From JAEUMD01 sp036768475 (GTDB taxonomy: Bacteria; Pseudomonadota; Alphaproteobacteria; Rhizobiales; Hyphomicrobiaceae), in NCBI GenBank assembly GCA_036768475.1, contig DAIPMW010000008.1, positions 1-64,000 of the forward strand: a stretch of 64,000 nucleotides of DNA, in the 5' to 3' direction. Below, piece after piece: positions 39,227 to 48,523 of the stretch. A program made the position numbers and the translations under genes. Within the stretch, counting starts at the first letter, position 1. Each line of letters begins with the position of its first letter. The notes under the pieces were generated by a model that saw only the letters and a list, made by a program, of their open reading frames with translations, did not search any database and had not been told where the DNA came from.

Positions 39227-40756
39227 ATGACTCCCAGGGATGAAACCGGTTGGCTGCGCGCTATTCTTACCGCGCCCGTCTACGACGTTGCCCGAACCAC
39301 GCCGCTCGAGCACGCTCCCGTGCTCTCCAGGCGTCTGGGCAACAGCGTCTGGCTCAAGCGGGAGGATCTGCAACCCGTCTTCAGCTTCAAGCTGCGCGGC
39401 GCCTACAACCGGATGCGGCAACTGTCGGCGGAGGAACGCGCTCGTGGCGTCGTCGCAGTATCGGCGGGAAACCATGCCCAGGGCGTTGCCTTCAGTGCTG
39501 CACAGCTTGGCATCAGCGCGTTGATCGTGATGCCGGTAACGACACCGCGCATCAAAATTGCCGCCGTCGAGGCGTATGGCGCGCGCACAGAACTGTTTGG
39601 CGACAGCTACAGCGACGCTGCTGCGCACGGCGAGCAGATCGCCATCAGCGAAGGCCGGACCCTGATTCACCCATTCAATGACCCTGCGGTCATCGCCGGG
39701 CAGGGGACGGTTGCGATGGAGCTGCTCGCGCAGCACCGTGGGCGAATGGATGCTGTGTTCGTACCGGTTGGCGGCGGCGGGCTGTGTGCGGGCGTTGCGG
39801 TCTATCTGAAGGCGCTAGATCCTTCGGTGCGCATCATCGCCGTAGAACCTGATGATGCGGCCTCGCTCGAAGCGGCGTTGAAGGCAGGTGCACCGGCGCC
39901 CCTGCAGCACGTCGGCCTTTTCGTCGATGGGTGTGCGGTGAAGGAAGTCGGGAGCCTGACGTTCGAGCTCCTTCGTGACCGCGTCGATGAGGTCGTCACC
40001 GTCAATGTCGATCAGGTCTGTGCGGCGATCCGCGACGTCTTTGAGGATACCCGCTCGATCGTCGAGCCGGCTGGTGCGCTTGCGTTGGCTGGGATGAAGC
40101 GCTGGGTCGGTGAGACGGGGACGGCGGCAAAGGAACTCGTCACCATCCTTTCGGGCGCCAACATGAACTTCGATCGACTGGGACATGTGACCGAACGCGC
40201 CGAGATCGGCGAGCAGCATGAGGCATTGTTCGGCGTGACCATTCCCGAAGAGACGGGCAGTTTCCTCAACTTCTGCCGCATCATTGGCCGCCGTCCCATC
40301 ACCGAGTTCAATTACCGCTGCCGCGGCGGCCAGGCCGCACAAGTCTTCGTCGGCGTGCAGCTTTCACGTGGCGCAAAGGAACGGACAGAGATTCGCGCGG
40401 CACTGGAGGAGGCAGGCTATGCGGTTGTCGATTACACGCACAATGAGGTAGCACGCCTGCACGTGCGTCACATGGTCGGTGGGGTGGGCGTAGAAGGCCA
40501 ATGCGAGCGTTTCTTCCGCTTCGAGTTTCCCGAGCGGCCAGGCGCGTTGCTGCACTTTCTGGAGACGCTTGGCACCCGCTGGAACATCACGCTGTTCCAC
40601 TATCGCAATCGTGGCGCCGCCTATGGCCGCGTGCTCGCTGGTTTCGGCGTCGGGCAGCGCCATGAGCACGACCTCGTCGCCGATCTGGCTCGCCTGGGCT
40701 TCTGGTTCTCCGACGAAACGGACAACGGCGCCCTAAATCAGTTTCTCAGTCGTTGA
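39227..40756 (+). CDS. ilvA: Threonine ammonia-lyase (threonine dehydratase), biosynthetic
   Basis: About 509 residues. The PLP domain has the Schiff-base lysine in SFKLRGAYNRM (about residue 55), AVSAGNHAQGVA, and the phosphate loop PVGGGGLCAGV. The C-terminal third (about 335-505) holds two ACT-like regulatory repeats (LFGVTIPEETGSFLNFCRIIG and FRFEFPERPGALLHFLETLG), which mark the isoleucine-feedback form. It deaminates threonine to 2-oxobutanoate, the first step to isoleucine. GTG 39221 is an alternative start. Confidence 0.95.
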   Translation: MTPRDETGWLRAILTAPVYDVARTTPLEHAPVLSRRLGNSVWLKREDLQPVFSFKLRGAYNRMRQLSAEERARGVVAVSAGNHAQGVAFSAAQLGISALIVMPVTTPRIKIAAVEAYGARTELFGDSYSDAAAHGEQIAISEGRTLIHPFNDPAVIAGQGTVAMELLAQHRGRMDAVFVPVGGGGLCAGVAVYLKALDPSVRIIAVEPDDAASLEAALKAGAPAPLQHVGLFVDGCAVKEVGSLTFELLRDRVDEVVTVNVDQVCAAIRDVFEDTRSIVEPAGALALAGMKRWVGETGTAAKELVTILSGANMNFDRLGHVTERAEIGEQHEALFGVTIPEETGSFLNFCRIIGRRPITEFNYRCRGGQAAQVFVGVQLSRGAKERTEIRAALEEAGYAVVDYTHNEVARLHVRHMVGGVGVEGQCERFFRFEFPERPGALLHFLETLGTRWNITLFHYRNRGAAYGRVLAGFGVGQRHEHDLVADLARLGFWFSDETDNGALNQFLSR

Positions 40757-41130
40757 GACGGCATGCGCTTATCGCTTGCAGCGCACCGGTCGTTGCACCG
40801 AGCGGGGGGCGTTCCAGGCGCGAACCAGCCGAGCTGCTCTGCCACCGCCTTGAAGAATACGAATTCGTTATCGATGCAGATCTGGATGCGCTCGGTGAAG
40901 TTGATGAACTTGCCGAATGGCGGGTTCGTCGGGTGCTCGAACTCCACGACCGCACCGGTGCCCTGGCCAGCCATCGAATAGGCGCTGGACTGGATCGCAT
41001 GTCCGAGGAGGGCATCCGCAGCGGCAATGACGGCTTCGGCATGCCAGCCACTCTCGTCACGGTAAGCGGATTTGAGGGTCTCCGCCTGATCGGCTCCACA
41101 CTGAAGCATTATACTGAGCATCGCATTCAT
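40738..41130 (-). CDS. Conserved-looking hypothetical protein
   Basis: A 130-residue soluble protein. It has an N-terminal helical region with HAEAVIAAADALLGHAIQSSAY, then an Asn/Pro/Phe-rich segment (FEHPTNPPFGKFINFTERIQICIDNEFVFF) that looks like beta strands of a real fold, and a basic tail. I recognise no family. Its last 19 bases overlap the end of ilvA tail to tail. A plus-strand frame over the same bases has much less natural composition. Confidence 0.55.
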   Translation of the reverse strand: MNAMLSIMLQCGADQAETLKSAYRDESGWHAEAVIAAADALLGHAIQSSAYSMAGQGTGAVVEFEHPTNPPFGKFINFTERIQICIDNEFVFFKAVAEQLGWFAPGTPPARCNDRCAASDKRMPSQRLRN

Positions 41131-41406
41131 GATGGAGGCGCCCGGTCTGCACGCAGAACACGAGGCTATTGCCTGGATCCGAACGGGAAATGTCCAGAAA
41201 ACCTATAATTGCGCCTGAAACCGAAACAGAGCCTCGCTCCGGCCGAACCGGGCGGTGTCGACGACAACGCAACCTTTCAAAAACGCACAGAGGGTCGATA
41301 AGGAGGCGGGTCAACAAATCTAGGGCCGGCACCTTGCGCTAGCGCAATCGGCAGCCGATCTTGATCGGGTAATGTTGCTCGCAACCCAGAAATTCGGAGA
41401 GGCATC

Positions 41407-41856
41407 ATGAAGCTTGCCGCCAACATGTGGATCACAGTGCTCGACGGTTCCAAAGCGATTGTCATGGTCAATGAAGGGACTGCGCTCGAACCGCGATTGA
41501 AGGTCCTGCGGACCCTCGCGCAGGACAATCCGCCGACTCACGAGCAGGGTCGCGATCGTCCCGGCCGTCTGAACGATATGAGCGGGCAGCACAAGTCTTC
41601 GGTGGAATCGCCCGATCTGCACCAGCGCGCGGAGAACACCTTCATTGCCGAGGTGATGGACGCACTCGAGCGCCATGCAGAGAAAGGCGCGTTTGAAAAG
41701 ATCGTTCTGGCGGCGCCCCCCGTGGCTCTGGGCACAGTCAGACGAGAGACAGGCCAGGCGTTGAAGCCGCGGATCGTCAAGGAGATCGCTGCCGACTACG
41801 TCAAGATGCCGACACAGGACATTGCCAGGGCGGTTCAAAAGATGTTGGAAGAATAG
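41407..41856 (+). CDS. Host attachment family protein (baeRF-like)
   Basis: A 149-residue protein of the family called host attachment protein after an Agrobacterium gene: WITVLDGSKAIVMVNEGTA, then an LAQDNPPTHEQGRDRPGR stretch, and the C-terminal VLAAPPVALGTVRRE with LKPRIVKEIAADYVKMP. The fold resembles the eRF1-like baeRF domains; the molecular role is unknown. GGAGAGG precedes the ATG. Confidence 0.9.
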   Translation: MKLAANMWITVLDGSKAIVMVNEGTALEPRLKVLRTLAQDNPPTHEQGRDRPGRLNDMSGQHKSSVESPDLHQRAENTFIAEVMDALERHAEKGAFEKIVLAAPPVALGTVRRETGQALKPRIVKEIAADYVKMPTQDIARAVQKMLEE

Positions 41857-42255
41857 GTCGGTACGGTTTGCACGGGTGCTTTGCTTTTACGATCAGCGTG
41901 CGCCTATGAGCAAGAATGTGCGCAGGGCACGAACACCCGGCGCACAGAGCTGATCGAGTGTCAGCGACACCGGTATTGGTCTGCGACACCTGTGGCTGCG
42001 ACAATTAAAGAAAATTGTGCAGCGAGCGAACCTGTCCACGATGCCACCCTCGGCGGCGCAGCAGTGAGTTCGAGGATGTTTAGCTGAAGTGTGCAGCGGT
42101 TCAGCGCGAGAAACATGCTCAAAACAAGGGCTAGACCGCGTTCATGTTTACATCAAGCATGAACGCGATCTAATGGCCCATGAGCTGCAATCCGCCAGCC
42201 GCAACCTACCGGCTGCAACCCGCCATTCGCGCATCATGCGGATTGCAGCGATTGC
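41857..42255. other. Intergenic region holding a repeat
   Basis: Apart from the B-A repeat at 42072-42172 I see no gene or RNA. The region lies between convergent genes, so promoters are not expected. Confidence 0.5.
42072..42172. repeat. Dispersed repeat, module B followed by module A
   Basis: Module B (GAGGATGTTTAGCTGAAGTG ... AAACATGCTC, 42072-42119), a short link AAAACAAGGGC, then module A (42132-42172). Same arrangement as 21434-21532. Confidence 0.85.
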
Positions 42256-42741
42256 TTAATAACCGATGCAATCGTAGTACCGATTCCACCAATATGCACT
42301 GCCGGTTCTCCGGGCCTTTCTGTAAAGCCAGGCACACTCGTTGCCATCGTAGTAACCGTAGTACGACCAGTCATCATAGTAGTAGGGAGCACCGTAGTAG
42401 ACGTAGGGCCGCCTATGGTGGTGGCGTTTGCCGTGGTGGTGCTTGGGCGAGCGATAGGCGTAGTTTCCTCCGCCTTTGGGGGTGCCGTAAAATTTCGGCG
42501 CAGAGTGACGCGGAGCTGTGTAGCCACCGCCCCCTGGGCCGCGATACCCCTTGAATGTACCGCCGCCGGGCGAGCCCTTGAAGCCGCCGCCGCCGCCTTT
42601 AAAGCCTCCGCCGCCACCGCCACCGTGGCTGATTCCACCTCTATCGCCGCCGCCAGGGCGAGCATCGGACTGTGCCGCCACCACGGTGAGTCCGAGGGCT
42701 GCGGCAAACACAAACGCTATGAGGGTCTTCAGATTCAACAT
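42256..42741 (-). CDS. Secreted Gly/His/Tyr-rich protein
   Basis: A 161-residue protein. The N-terminal signal peptide (about residues 1-27, cleavage likely after AAQSDA) leads to a glycine-repeat region with HGGGGGGGFKGGGGG, a His/Arg-rich patch (HHHGKRHHHRR), a Tyr-rich patch (PYVYYGAPYYYDD) and a C-terminus with two Cys. Such proteins are frequent in Hyphomicrobiales and of unknown function; the His patch may bind metal. Low complexity makes the family assignment uncertain. Confidence 0.8.
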   Translation of the reverse strand: MLNLKTLIAFVFAAALGLTVVAAQSDARPGGGDRGGISHGGGGGGGFKGGGGGFKGSPGGGTFKGYRGPGGGGYTAPRHSAPKFYGTPKGGGNYAYRSPKHHHGKRHHHRRPYVYYGAPYYYDDWSYYGYYDGNECAWLYRKARRTGSAYWWNRYYDCIGY

Positions 42742-43206
42742 GACACACGCAGCTCAAACTATTTGGGTGCAGTCTCCACGCTGATGGTGGGTAGGCGTCC
42801 TGCCTCTCCATCAGCGCATTCTTTGATGGAAGAATACTATGACGACGCTCTCCTGCGAACGAGCACATTGATTGCAGTCAAGCTGGTAACGAATATCTGC
42901 TCCACAAAACGCGCAGGACCGGCGATGGGTTCCGCTGGCGCGTTGGCCAGAGCGCCGCGATTAAAACGTGATCGGTTGAGCTGAAAGCACTTATGCCTCC
43001 ACCCAAGGCCGTGATTGAGCCTCTCAAACAAGAAAATTTGAGCAGGTCACAATGACTAGTCGTGGTTCCATCTGAACCTGACCTGCGAGGTCACCGAAAG
43101 ATTAAAGCGCATCCAGATTCGCAAGACAGCAAACCTTATGGCTGCGACTGTCTGCAAGGTCGGCCGCTCGTAGCGCCCAGCTCTACCCGCAAGTCGGTTT
43201 ACCAAA
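42742..43206. other. Intergenic region, promoter side plus module C repeat
   Basis: The first part presumably contains the promoter of the Gly-rich protein. A module C repeat occupies 42967-43085. No gene is supported. Confidence 0.5.
42967..43085. repeat. Dispersed repeat module C
   Basis: GTGATCGGTTGAG ... GCCGTGATTGAGCCTCTCAAACAAG ... GAGCAGGTCACAATG ... ACCTGACCTG aligns along its length with the copies at 5755 and 24368, although the hairpin is weaker. Confidence 0.7.
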
Positions 43207-43240
43207 ACGAAAACCCCGTCGATTTTCGACGGGGTTTGTC
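43207..43240 (-). terminator. Rho-independent terminator of rpoD
   Basis: ACCCCGTCGA and TCGACGGGGT pair over a three-base loop; on the minus strand a T-rich run follows. It lies about 60 bases after the rpoD stop. Confidence 0.85.
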
Positions 43241-43297
43241 GTCGGACTGAGGCCGTCCAATCGGGTGGCGTGCGGTTCGAACAACGGTAGTGCCGGT

Positions 43298-45268
43298 TCA
43301 GTTGTCCAAGAACGAGCGCAGTTTTCTCGACCGGCTCGGGTGCTTCAGCTTGCGCAGCGCCTTCGCCTCGATCTGGCGAATACGCTCGCGCGTCACCGAG
43401 AACTGCTGGCCGACTTCTTCCAGAGTGTGGTCGGTGTTCATGCCGATGCCGAAGCGCATGCGCAGTACGCGCTCCTCGCGCGGCGTCAGCGACGCCAGCA
43501 CTCGCGTCGTCGTCTCGCGCAGGTTGGACTGGATCGCTGCGTCGATGGGAAGCACCGCGTTGCGATCCTCGATGAAGTCGCCGAGATGGCTGTCCTCCTC
43601 ATCGCCGATCGGCGTCTCGAGGCTGATCGGCTCCTTGGCGATCTTGAGTACTTTGCGCACCTTCTCCAGCGGCATGGCGAGCTTCTCGGCAAGCTCCTCC
43701 GGCGTCGGCTCGCGGCCGATCTCGTGCAGCATCTGGCGGCTTGTGCGCACGATCTTGTTGATCGTCTCGATCATGTGCACGGGGATACGGATCGTGCGCG
43801 CCTGATCCGCGATCGAGCGCGTGATCGCCTGCCGGATCCACCATGTGGCGTAGGTGGAGAACTTGTAGCCGCGGCGGTATTCGAACTTGTCGACCGCCTT
43901 CATCAGGCCGATGTTGCCTTCCTGGATGAGGTCGAGGAACTGCAGGCCGCGGTTGGTGTATTTCTTGGCAATCGAGATGACGAGGCGCAGGTTCGCCTCC
44001 ACCATCTCCTTCTTTGCCTGCCGTGCCTCGCGCTCACCCTTCTGCACTGCGCGCACGATGCGGCGATACTCGGATATCTCAAGGCCCGTCGCCGTGGCCA
44101 GCTCGTGAATGTCGTTGCGGATCTTCTCGATCTGAGCGCGCTCCGACTTGACGAAGTTGCCCCACTTCTTGTTGCTGCCCGATACGCGATCGAGCCAAGT
44201 CTGGTCGAGCTCGTTGCCGTAGTATTCGTCGATGAAGCCCTGCCGCGGCACGCCATAGCTTTCCGCATGGCGCATCAGACGGCCTTCCAGTCCGACGAGA
44301 CGCTTGTTGATCGCGTAAAGCTGCTCGACGAGGCTTTCGATACGGTTGTTGTTGAGCGACAGACTCTTGACGTCGGTGATGATTTCCTCGCGCAGCTTGT
44401 CATAGGCGCGCTGCTGCTGGCGCGAACCGGTCTCGCCGGCGACCTGCTGTTCGAGCTTCTTGTCCTGCTGCTTGCGCAACTTCTTGTAGGTGGACGCGAT
44501 GCGGTCGAAGGTTTCCAGAACCTTTGGCTTCAGTTCGGCCTCCATTGCGGCCAGCGACAACGAGTTCTCGAAATCGTCCTCGTCCTCGCCGTCGGGCTTC
44601 TCGCCCTCGCCGCCTTCCTCCGAGCTCTCGTCCTGGTCCTCGCCCTCCTCGGCATCCGATGCCGTGGCATCCTTGGCGTCGGGTCCTTCGTAGGTGGCTT
44701 CCAGGTCGATGATGTCGCGCAGGAGAATCTTGCCGTCGTTGAGCTCATCGCGCCAGATGATGATGGCCTGGAACGTCAATGGACTTTCACAGAGCCCGGC
44801 AATCATTGCCTCACGGCCGGCCTCGATGCGCTTGGCGATGGCGATCTCACCCTCGCGCGACAAAAGCTCCACAGAGCCCATCTCGCGCAAGTACATGCGG
44901 ACCGGATCGTCCGTCCGCTCGGTTGGCTCGGCGCGGGTCTGCGATGTGGTCGGCATCGACTGCGCGGTGAGCGCGCGGCTGTCCTCGTCATCGGCGATCT
45001 CGTCGCCGCCTTCGTCCTCGGCGACCTCCTCGCTCTCCTCGGTCTCGACGACGTTGATGCCCATGTCAGAGAGCATCGCATAGACGTCCTCGATCTGGTC
45101 GGAGGTCACCTCGTCCGACGGCATGACGGAGTTGAGTTCGTCGAGCGTGACATAGCCACGCGCCTTGGCCGTCTTGATGAACTTCTTGACCGAGGAATCC
45201 GAAAGATCGAGAAGCGGGCGGTCGCGCTCGGGCTGCTCGGTTGTTTCCTCGGTATTTGCGTTCGCCAT
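43298..45268 (-). CDS. rpoD: RNA polymerase sigma factor RpoD (sigma 70)
   Basis: A 656-residue primary sigma factor. Region 1.1 (about 1-85) is followed by region 1.2 with DPVRMYLREMGSVELLSREGE, an acidic non-conserved insert (about 180-240, Asp/Glu-rich), region 2 with RNTYATWWIRQAI-like KFSTYATWWIRQAITRSI, region 3 and region 4 with TLEEVGQQFSVTRERIRQIEAKALRKLKHP. It drives housekeeping transcription. It lies downstream of dnaG, as is usual in this order, and ends at a terminator. Confidence 0.98.
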   Translation of the reverse strand: MANANTEETTEQPERDRPLLDLSDSSVKKFIKTAKARGYVTLDELNSVMPSDEVTSDQIEDVYAMLSDMGINVVETEESEEVAEDEGGDEIADDEDSRALTAQSMPTTSQTRAEPTERTDDPVRMYLREMGSVELLSREGEIAIAKRIEAGREAMIAGLCESPLTFQAIIIWRDELNDGKILLRDIIDLEATYEGPDAKDATASDAEEGEDQDESSEEGGEGEKPDGEDEDDFENSLSLAAMEAELKPKVLETFDRIASTYKKLRKQQDKKLEQQVAGETGSRQQQRAYDKLREEIITDVKSLSLNNNRIESLVEQLYAINKRLVGLEGRLMRHAESYGVPRQGFIDEYYGNELDQTWLDRVSGSNKKWGNFVKSERAQIEKIRNDIHELATATGLEISEYRRIVRAVQKGEREARQAKKEMVEANLRLVISIAKKYTNRGLQFLDLIQEGNIGLMKAVDKFEYRRGYKFSTYATWWIRQAITRSIADQARTIRIPVHMIETINKIVRTSRQMLHEIGREPTPEELAEKLAMPLEKVRKVLKIAKEPISLETPIGDEEDSHLGDFIEDRNAVLPIDAAIQSNLRETTTRVLASLTPREERVLRMRFGIGMNTDHTLEEVGQQFSVTRERIRQIEAKALRKLKHPSRSRKLRSFLDN

Positions 45269-45448
45269 AGTGTTTGGTTCCAGTTATCGGTATCTGGTGA
45301 GAGGGTAGGGGGAGCGGCTCGAGCCCAGGCCAGCTTTCCAGCTTCAGGTCAGCGCTCGTCTGGCGCCACCCTACTCGGAACAAGGCTTCTACAAGCAAGC
45401 ACCCACAGCGTTTCGCGGGACCTGCCGCTCGTAGCGTGCTGCCGGCCC

Positions 45449-47437
45449 TTAGTGGTCGTCACCACCATCTAGTCCCCCAAGGCTGTTGACACGGGCGATC
45501 TGCCGCTGAATCTCGCAGATACGGGCCAGCGCCGTCTCGTTTCCGTCCTGTTGCCATTCACGCTCCGCAGCTGCCAGTGACTGACGCAGATCGACGTGCC
45601 GTTCGTGCATTGCGAGGGCGTGGCGCCAGCCAGCTTCCACCTCGGCCCTGTCGGCGTCCGGATCCGCGAACTTGTCGCTACGGTGCGTAATAGTGCGTTC
45701 GACCAGCTCAATGGCGTGGCCGACACCCAAAATGTCCAATTGGGAGCGCAACTCATCCCTGTCAAGTGGAATATCGAGGGCGAGTGCAGACAATAGGGCC
45801 TGCATGAGCCTTTGCAGCGGCTCAGATGTGAGCGTGAGCCGGTTGAGATTCTCGGCCTCCTGCTCGATCAGCCAGGGGTGATTGAGGAGCGTGAGCAGCA
45901 AGAGTGCCTCGCGATAAGGCGGAGCAGCTCCTTGCCCGGCGACCAGTGCGCTGGCTTTCAGACTGTCGCTTGCGCTCACATGCAACGCATTGTTGCTGCT
46001 TGAAAAACCTCTGGCAAGGCGTTCCATCTTTCGAAGCCCGGAACCGAACGGCTGTGTAGAGGCGGCGCCACCGGGCCGTGACATTCGGCTCCCGGCCATC
46101 GCGCTGCGCGCGCCGCCCATGCCTTGCGCCACATAGGCCATGCGTGACCCGCGCGCCACGCCACCCCACGCCGCGTAGAGCCGCTGGCGCATGTCGCGCT
46201 CGTAATGGCCCCGCACCCCCGGATCAGCGATCTGGCCGACAAGGGTGCGAATTTGCTGTTCGAGCCGGGCCCGCCGCTCCGGCGTCGTCCAGTCGCCCGC
46301 CGCCCATTCACGCTCGAACAGCACATCGGCCAGCGGCCGGGCCCGTTTCAGCACCGCTTCCATGGCAGCCGCACCCTGCTGGCGGATGAGATCGTCGGGA
46401 TCGAGCCCATCGGGCAGGAACGCGAAAGCGACCGATTGGCCGGGCTTCAAATGCGGGAGCACGGTATCGATCGCCCGGAAGGCGGCCTTGCGACCCGCGC
46501 TGTCGCCGTCGAAACACAGGATCGGCTCGGGGCTCAAGCGCCACATCAGCCGCACCTGGTCCTCGGTGAGGGCTGTTCCGAGCGGCGCCACGGCTTCCTC
46601 GAAGCCGGCTTCGGCAAGCGCCACCACGTCCATATAGCCCTCGACCGCGATGATCCGCTCCTTCTCGTGCGCAATGGGCCGTGCGCGGGCCGCGTTGAAA
46701 AGAATGTGGCCCTTATGGAAGAGGGGGGTCTCGGGCGAGTTGAGGTACTTGGCCGGCGCATCCGGATCGAGCGCGCGGCCGCCGAAGGCAATGACGCGGC
46801 CTTTGAGGTCCGCGATCGGGAACATGACGCGATTGCGGAACCGGTCGTAAGGCACCGGGATATCGTCGCCAGCGATCAGCATGCCGGAGCGCGCCATGTC
46901 ATGCGCGGTGAAACCTTGGCCAGCGAGGTGCTCTTTGAGCGCGCCTCGCGCGTTCGGTGCGAAGCCCAGTCCGAACCGCTCGATCGTCTCCGCCGCAAGT
47001 CCCCGCTTGGCCAGATAGCGCCGCGCCGCCTCGCCCTCCGGACGCTTGAGCATTGTGCGGAAATAGGCGGCTGAAATCTCCAGAAGCCGGTAAATGCGCT
47101 GGCGTTCGTCCTCGCGCTCCACCTCCACCTCGGTCGGCTCGGTGCGCTTTGGCAGCGCCACGCCCGCCTCTTCCGCCAGCCGCTCGACGGCCTCGGGGAA
47201 GGAGAGCCCTTCCGTCACCATCACGAACTTGAAGATGTCGCCATGCTCGCCGGACGCGAAGCAGTGATAGAAGCCCTTGGCGTCGTTGACGAAGAACGAG
47301 GGTGTCTTCTCGCTCTTGAACGGCGACAGGCCGACGAACTCACGCCCCTTTTTCTTCAGCGCCACTTTGCGCGAGACGACAGCGCTCACCGGCAGGCGGG
47401 CACGGATCTCGTCGAGAATTTGCGGGGCAAAGCGCAT
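45449..47437 (-). CDS. dnaG: DNA primase DnaG
   Basis: About 662 residues: zinc-ribbon-like N-terminus, TOPRIM core with VEGYMDVVALAEAGF and FDGDSAGRKAA, and a C-terminal DnaB-interacting domain. The family start MRFAPQILDEIRARLPVSAVV gives ATG 47437; an upstream ATG at 47509 has a better ribosome site (AAAGGGGCGGG) and would add 24 residues. The zinc ligands are altered: the usual CPFH is SPFK and FGCG is FASG, leaving one Cys. Primase makes the RNA primers for replication. Confidence 0.95.
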   Translation of the reverse strand: MRFAPQILDEIRARLPVSAVVSRKVALKKKGREFVGLSPFKSEKTPSFFVNDAKGFYHCFASGEHGDIFKFVMVTEGLSFPEAVERLAEEAGVALPKRTEPTEVEVEREDERQRIYRLLEISAAYFRTMLKRPEGEAARRYLAKRGLAAETIERFGLGFAPNARGALKEHLAGQGFTAHDMARSGMLIAGDDIPVPYDRFRNRVMFPIADLKGRVIAFGGRALDPDAPAKYLNSPETPLFHKGHILFNAARARPIAHEKERIIAVEGYMDVVALAEAGFEEAVAPLGTALTEDQVRLMWRLSPEPILCFDGDSAGRKAAFRAIDTVLPHLKPGQSVAFAFLPDGLDPDDLIRQQGAAAMEAVLKRARPLADVLFEREWAAGDWTTPERRARLEQQIRTLVGQIADPGVRGHYERDMRQRLYAAWGGVARGSRMAYVAQGMGGARSAMAGSRMSRPGGAASTQPFGSGLRKMERLARGFSSSNNALHVSASDSLKASALVAGQGAAPPYREALLLLTLLNHPWLIEQEAENLNRLTLTSEPLQRLMQALLSALALDIPLDRDELRSQLDILGVGHAIELVERTITHRSDKFADPDADRAEVEAGWRHALAMHERHVDLRQSLAAAEREWQQDGNETALARICEIQRQIARVNSLGGLDGGDDH

Positions 47438-47701
47438 GAAAGCCGGTGCGTTGAGTTTCGCGGTTGTAATGGGATCGAGAACCAGACAACGGGTCAGGCT
47501 GAAAGCCATCCCGCCCCTTTCCGTCACGGATAAGCGATTCGCCCCCAACGCACGTTCACATCCTGTTCTCGTCTTCATCCATACCCGTAATCCACAGGTC
47601 TGTATGGCCGGAGTTTCCGGGCTGCGAAAAGCCGCGACGTTCGAACCTGCAGGCGCTCCGCCGCGACCAATGGACATGGATAGACAACCTGGAAGCAGAA
47701 C

Positions 47702-47998
47702 ATGTCCGCACTGACACATGACCTCTTCGATCAAGTCCACTTCGATCGCCTGTGCGAAGCCGTGAGCCGGACATCTTTGTGGGCGCTGCGGCGGTTCGCT
47801 TCGACCTGCCTAACAATCGTGGTCGCGGCGTTCGCTGTGTTGTTCTATGTCCTCGGCCGGACACTACTGAAGCTTGCGCGCGCACCCAAAAGCGAGACCG
47901 GAGTCCCCGAAGCCATTGTTGGCTTTCTGATTGCGGGCCTCGTCGTGACGATTGTCAGGATGCCGGTCCGGCTGTTGCTTGCGACGTTCGCCCGCTGA
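47702..47998 (+). CDS. Small two-span membrane protein, hypothetical
   Basis: A 98-residue protein with two hydrophobic segments (about residues 34-55 and 72-90) and basic flanks (RTLLKLARAPKSE). GGAAGCAG precedes the ATG. No family is recognised. Its 3' end overlaps the amidase gene tail to tail by 44 bases. The natural composition favours a real gene, but the evidence is limited. Confidence 0.5.
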   Translation: MSALTHDLFDQVHFDRLCEAVSRTSLWALRRFASTCLTIVVAAFAVLFYVLGRTLLKLARAPKSETGVPEAIVGFLIAGLVVTIVRMPVRLLLATFAR

Positions 47999-48515
47999 AT
48001 GTCGCGCGCCGCCGCGCAACGGCCGCCATGATGTCGAATTTCTCGATTGAGCTTCCTGGGCAGCTCTTCATGGTTTGCGGCACGTCCCGGTGGAACAGCA
48101 GCGCCTGCACGGGCAACTTGAAATGGCGCTGTACAATGTCGATCACGCCCACGACGGCGTCGCGTTGCGCACCCTCCAGCCGGTCGAAGCCCTTATCGAA
48201 ATTCCCGACCGTCTCGAACATGAAGGCGCCTGCATTCATATTGCAGCCGACGCTGGCGGGGGCCTTGTTCCAGTCGCGTCCGGTCCAGATCGTTCCGTCC
48301 GGCGCGATCGAGACATGCTGGGCGATGTCGTCAAAGCCCCTGTCGCGCGTATGGAACACATGCATACCTTCAATGCTTTCCAGGCCCTTCCAGGCAGCGT
48401 GCGCCGGATGCCACGTATGGTGCATGTCAACGCGATAGACGGGCCGCGTCCAAGCGAACGCTTCTACTTCAATAGCGAACTCATCGAGCGCAAGTTGGCG
48501 GAAGGGAGCGGGCAT
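47955..48515 (-). CDS. N-acetylmuramoyl-L-alanine amidase (PGRP/Amidase_2 type)
   Basis: A 186-residue zinc amidase domain protein without a signal peptide. Zn-site residues are seen in VDMHHTWHP and HRDVPQTMKSCPG (His and Cys), and the core HVSIAPDGTIWTGRDWNKAPASVG is typical of the PGRP fold. It would cut the peptide from peptidoglycan; lacking export signals it may recycle cytoplasmic muropeptides or be a phage-type lysin. It lies eight bases after yqeY. Confidence 0.88.
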   Translation of the reverse strand: MPAPFRQLALDEFAIEVEAFAWTRPVYRVDMHHTWHPAHAAWKGLESIEGMHVFHTRDRGFDDIAQHVSIAPDGTIWTGRDWNKAPASVGCNMNAGAFMFETVGNFDKGFDRLEGAQRDAVVGVIDIVQRHFKLPVQALLFHRDVPQTMKSCPGSSIEKFDIMAAVARRRATFSGRTSQATAGPAS

Positions 48516-48523
48516 CCGTGTCG

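Noticed and set aside
40753..41208. A 151-codon plus-strand frame opposite the 130-residue hypothetical protein
   Set aside because: The minus-strand protein has better balanced composition and ordered segments; only one is likely to be real.
42415..42984. A 189-codon plus-strand frame opposite the Gly-rich protein
   Set aside because: The minus-strand gene has a signal peptide and natural low-complexity structure; the plus frame is its mirror.
43265..45472. A 735-codon open frame on the plus strand opposite rpoD
   Set aside because: It is the mirror of a high-GC real gene: rpoD is certain on the minus strand, and the plus frame has repeated Leu/Ala/Val/Asp runs with no recognisable domain.
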